The notes under the pieces: model-generated
Seen by the model: the letters and a program-made list of their open reading frames with translations, nothing else
What the model was told of the DNA's origin: nothing
Databases searched by the model: none
Made by a program: the position numbers and the translations under genes
From: WTJY01 sp045105475
GTDB taxonomy: Bacteria; Chloroflexota; Anaerolineae; Promineifilales; Promineifilaceae
DNA length: 43,629 nucleotides
NCBI GenBank assembly: GCA_045105475.1
Contig: JBGCDP010000151.1
Coordinates: 1-43,629, forward strand
Reading direction: 5' to 3'
Shown: positions 41,856-43,629 of the stretch, piece after piece
Numbering within the stretch: position 1 is the first letter of the stretch
Layout of the letters: each line of letters starts with the position of its first letter

Positions 41856-42335
41856 ATGGAACTTGAATCGATTTATTCGACTGTTGTTCAGCCAGCCTGG
41901 CTGGACATGAATGACCACATGAATGAAGGCTATTACGGCCTCGCATTTGGGTTTGCCATTGACACGATGTTTATCGACTGGGGGCTGGAGGCTTATCTAA
42001 AAGAGACCGGCTGTACCTTTTACACAGCCGAGACCCACATCGTTTACGTGCAAGAATTAATGAAAGGGGCCCCGATCCACTTTACAGCTCAAATCGTTGG
42101 GATGGATGCCAAAAAGATTCAGATTGTCTACAAAATGATCCACACTGAAAAAGGATATTTGGCGGCCACGGCCGAAACGATGCACCTGCATTATGATCAA
42201 AACGCCAGCAAAGTATCCCCCATGTTGGACCCTTTATACACAAAAGTATTAACCATCGCTCAAGCTCAAGCCCATCTTCCCGTGCCTGATCAGGCTGGGC
42301 GAGCAGTGAAGCAACTAACACGGCTTACGTCGTGA
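41856..42335 (+). CDS. Hotdog-fold thioesterase (carnitine-pathway type)
   Basis: From ATG 41856 the protein has 159 residues, a single hotdog domain of the 4-hydroxybenzoyl-CoA thioesterase type. The N-terminal block WLDMNDHMNEGYYGLAF (about 14-31) holds the catalytic Asp/His-Asn region, and VYVQELMKGAPIHF is the central helix-strand of the fold. A GTG at 41847 overlapping the previous stop is a possible alternative start. In known carnitine degradation a thioesterase of this type hydrolyses betainyl-CoA to glycine betaine, and is found next to, or fused to, carnitine dehydrogenase. The next gene is dehydrogenase-like, which supports that role here (inference). Confidence 0.85.
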   Translation: MELESIYSTVVQPAWLDMNDHMNEGYYGLAFGFAIDTMFIDWGLEAYLKETGCTFYTAETHIVYVQELMKGAPIHFTAQIVGMDAKKIQIVYKMIHTEKGYLAATAETMHLHYDQNASKVSPMLDPLYTKVLTIAQAQAHLPVPDQAGRAVKQLTRLTS

Positions 42336-42525
42336 GCTGTGTTAGTCATCAGTCGACATGGATCAGTTTGTAGCGTGCTTAACAAACTTGTTTCAACTTA
42401 GACAAACAGCTGACAACTGAAAGCGAAGCGAACTGACAACGAATAACTAAAACCAAGGAGAACAGCAAACGTTGCATCATGGCTCAATAAGCTGAAAACC
42501 GACAACTGATAGCTGACAACTAATC
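42336..42525. repeat. Degenerate ACTG-type spacer repeat, copy 3
   Basis: The 190-base spacer contains GCTGACAACT at 42409-42418 and 42512-42521, related words GAACTGACAACG and GACAACTGATAG, and TAGTCATCAGT at 42343-42353, shared with 2796-2806. A good AAGGAG (42456-42461) is not followed by a usable gene start. Confidence 0.6.
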
Positions 42526-43500
42526 ATGAGACCAAACCCCACAGAAGTTAAACGAGTTGGAATCGTTGCCTCTGGCACGATAGGGGGCGGCTGGGCCGCT
42601 CATTTTATTCGGAACGGTATGATCGTTAAAGTGTATGATCCTGGCATAGGGGCTGAGCAGATTTTGCGCGACCGCCTTGCGGCCGTGTGGCACATTCTTG
42701 AGCGGATCGGCCTACATCCCGATGCTTCGCCAGATAATTTAATTTTTACCGACACGCTTGAAGAGGCAGTGGCTGATGCCCAGTTTATTCAAGAGAATAC
42801 GCCGGAACGCTTGCCGATCAAAATCGCCACGTTTCAAGCGATTGATGCAGTCGCCCCGGCCGATACCATTATCGCCAGCTCAACCTCCGGTTACCTGATG
42901 AGCGAAATGGCGGTTGATCTCAAACATCCAGAACGCTGCACCGTTGCCCATCCGTTCAACCCCCCTTATTTGATGCCATTGGTTGAAGTGGTCGCTAGTC
43001 CCGACACGAGCGAAGAAGCGCATCAATGGGCGGTTGATTTTTATCGTGCAAACGGACAACAGCCGCTTAAACTCAATAAAGAAGTGCCTGGATTTGTCGC
43101 TGACCGGATCATGGAAGCGGTTTGGCGCGAGATTTTGCACATGATCGACAATGATATGGCGACGGTCGAAGAGATCGACATGGCCGTACGCTACGGCCCC
43201 GGCCTGCGCTGGGCACTGATGGGGCCGCTTTCAGTCTTGCATCTGGGCGGTGGCGAAGGGGGGATGGCACACCTCATCCACCAATTTGGGCCGTCGCTCA
43301 AAGCGCCGTGGACATTTTTAGAAGCGCCTGAGCTGACCGATGAATTGGCCAACAAAGTAATTGACGGCTGTGATCGACTGACTGACGGTGCGCCGATCAA
43401 AAAGCTTGAAGCTGAACGGGATGACCTGCTCTTAAAGCTGATAGATATGCTTGATGCCAGTGATTTGTGGCATGTGGGAAATCCTGACGCGAAGAAGTAG
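42526..43500 (+). CDS. L-carnitine dehydrogenase-like 3-hydroxyacyl dehydrogenase
   Basis: A 324-residue NAD-dependent enzyme. The nucleotide-binding loop reads A15-S-G17-T-I-G20-GGW, so the first Gly of GxGxxG is Ala. Family markers are ASSTSGYLMSEM, HPFNPPYLMPLVEVV with the catalytic His, VRYGPGLRWALMGP, and HLGGGEGGMAHLIHQFGP followed by LKAPWTFL. The last two blocks are typical of L-carnitine 3-dehydrogenase, not of fatty-acid 3-hydroxyacyl-CoA dehydrogenase. It would oxidise carnitine or a similar beta-hydroxy acid to the keto acid. A thioesterase lies upstream, and the BKACE expected to act between them is in the operon at the other end of the window. Confidence 0.85.
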   Translation: MRPNPTEVKRVGIVASGTIGGGWAAHFIRNGMIVKVYDPGIGAEQILRDRLAAVWHILERIGLHPDASPDNLIFTDTLEEAVADAQFIQENTPERLPIKIATFQAIDAVAPADTIIASSTSGYLMSEMAVDLKHPERCTVAHPFNPPYLMPLVEVVASPDTSEEAHQWAVDFYRANGQQPLKLNKEVPGFVADRIMEAVWREILHMIDNDMATVEEIDMAVRYGPGLRWALMGPLSVLHLGGGEGGMAHLIHQFGPSLKAPWTFLEAPELTDELANKVIDGCDRLTDGAPIKKLEAERDDLLLKLIDMLDASDLWHVGNPDAKK

Positions 43501-43572
43501 ATTTGTTGGTTAGGTGGATGGTTTGTTTGTGGGTTGAATTCACCCTGACTCACAAACTACCAAACTGTACTT

Positions 43573-43629
43573 ATGAAAATCAATGTTGCAGGTTTGAAAG
43601 TGATCGTAACTGCTGGCGGTTCAGGTTTA
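43573..43629 (+). CDS. Start of an SDR-type oxidoreductase (runs off the window)
   Basis: Nineteen codons are visible from ATG 43573: MKINVAGLKVIVTAGGSGL. A short strand followed by VTAGGSG is the opening of the NAD(P)-binding fold of short-chain dehydrogenases. It is 72 bases after the carnitine-dehydrogenase-like gene and probably in the same operon. The rest lies outside the window. Confidence 0.6.
   Translation, partial: MKINVAGLKVIVTAGGSGL

Noticed and set aside
43501..43572. Imperfect inverted repeat rich in GTTTG/CAAAC between the dehydrogenase and the SDR as terminator
   Set aside because: Arms are badly mismatched and there is no T-run; the genes look co-transcribed.
1..43629. CRISPR array, IS elements, prophage genes, tRNA or rRNA genes
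   Set aside because: No regularly spaced direct repeats, transposase or phage proteins, or tRNA/rRNA-like sequences were found.

Overview
The window looks like chromosomal DNA of a free-living heterotrophic bacterium, most plausibly a member of the Chloroflexota (Anaerolineae-like). This is inferred from gene content: a Ser/Thr kinase beside an FHA regulator, a GH99-like LysM surface protein with Thr/Pro-rich linkers, a CpXC-domain protein, a two-serine DapF variant, and many branched-chain-type ABC and GntR/FCD catabolic genes. No 16S or other phylogenetic marker is present. Base composition is somewhat below 50% G+C by eye, yet the hexamer CGGCCG occurs about every 300 bp, far above expectation. 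No rRNA, tRNA, IS element, phage gene or CRISPR array was seen.

Layout. 1-494: 3' end of a secreted-type glycoside-hydrolase-like gene. 516-1118 (minus): an AhpD/peroxidase-related gene interrupted by an in-frame UGA exactly at the second Cys of its CxxC motif, with a bacterial-SECIS-like hairpin just downstream. I read it as a selenoprotein. 1238-5940: a self-contained catabolic operon (GntR regulator, cyclase-family hydrolase, cupin, SDR, 3-hydroxyacyl dehydrogenase, BKACE beta-keto acid cleavage enzyme) behind a perfect 34-bp palindrome. 5967-15432: a second GntR regulator, divergent from a long operon encoding a five-part branched-chain-type ABC importer, a creatininase-family hydrolase, a maleylacetate-reductase-like enzyme and a TfdB-like flavin hydroxylase. 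A strong promoter overlapped by a GntR-type operator sits between them.

15461-20344: an unknown protein, an orphan MalK-type ATPase with its own promoter, a Ser/Thr kinase divergent from an FHA-winged-helix regulator, and a CpXC protein. 20449-26697 (minus): a sensor histidine kinase, a GT2 glycosyltransferase, a TatD nuclease, a phosphohexomutase and GDP-mannose 4,6-dehydratase (cell-surface sugar supply). 27165-30987: SppA protease, the LysM/GH99-like surface protein and a CDP-alcohol phosphatidyltransferase. 31041-37280: a 575-aa protein of unknown function, an M3 oligopeptidase, the variant DapF and a second histidine kinase. 37383-40772: allantoinase, DUF423 membrane protein, rhodanese, a small membrane protein and a metallophosphoesterase.

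40802-43629: an IclR regulator divergent from a CPXCG mini-protein, a hotdog thioesterase, an L-carnitine-dehydrogenase-like enzyme and the start of an SDR. In known carnitine catabolism a carnitine dehydrogenase, a BKACE and a thioesterase act in series. Here the BKACE lies in the first operon and the other two at the far end, so the window holds two separate loci for beta-hydroxy/beta-keto acid breakdown. Several genes are separated by convincing intrinsic terminators, and three spacers carry degenerate copies of a short ACTG-type repeat.
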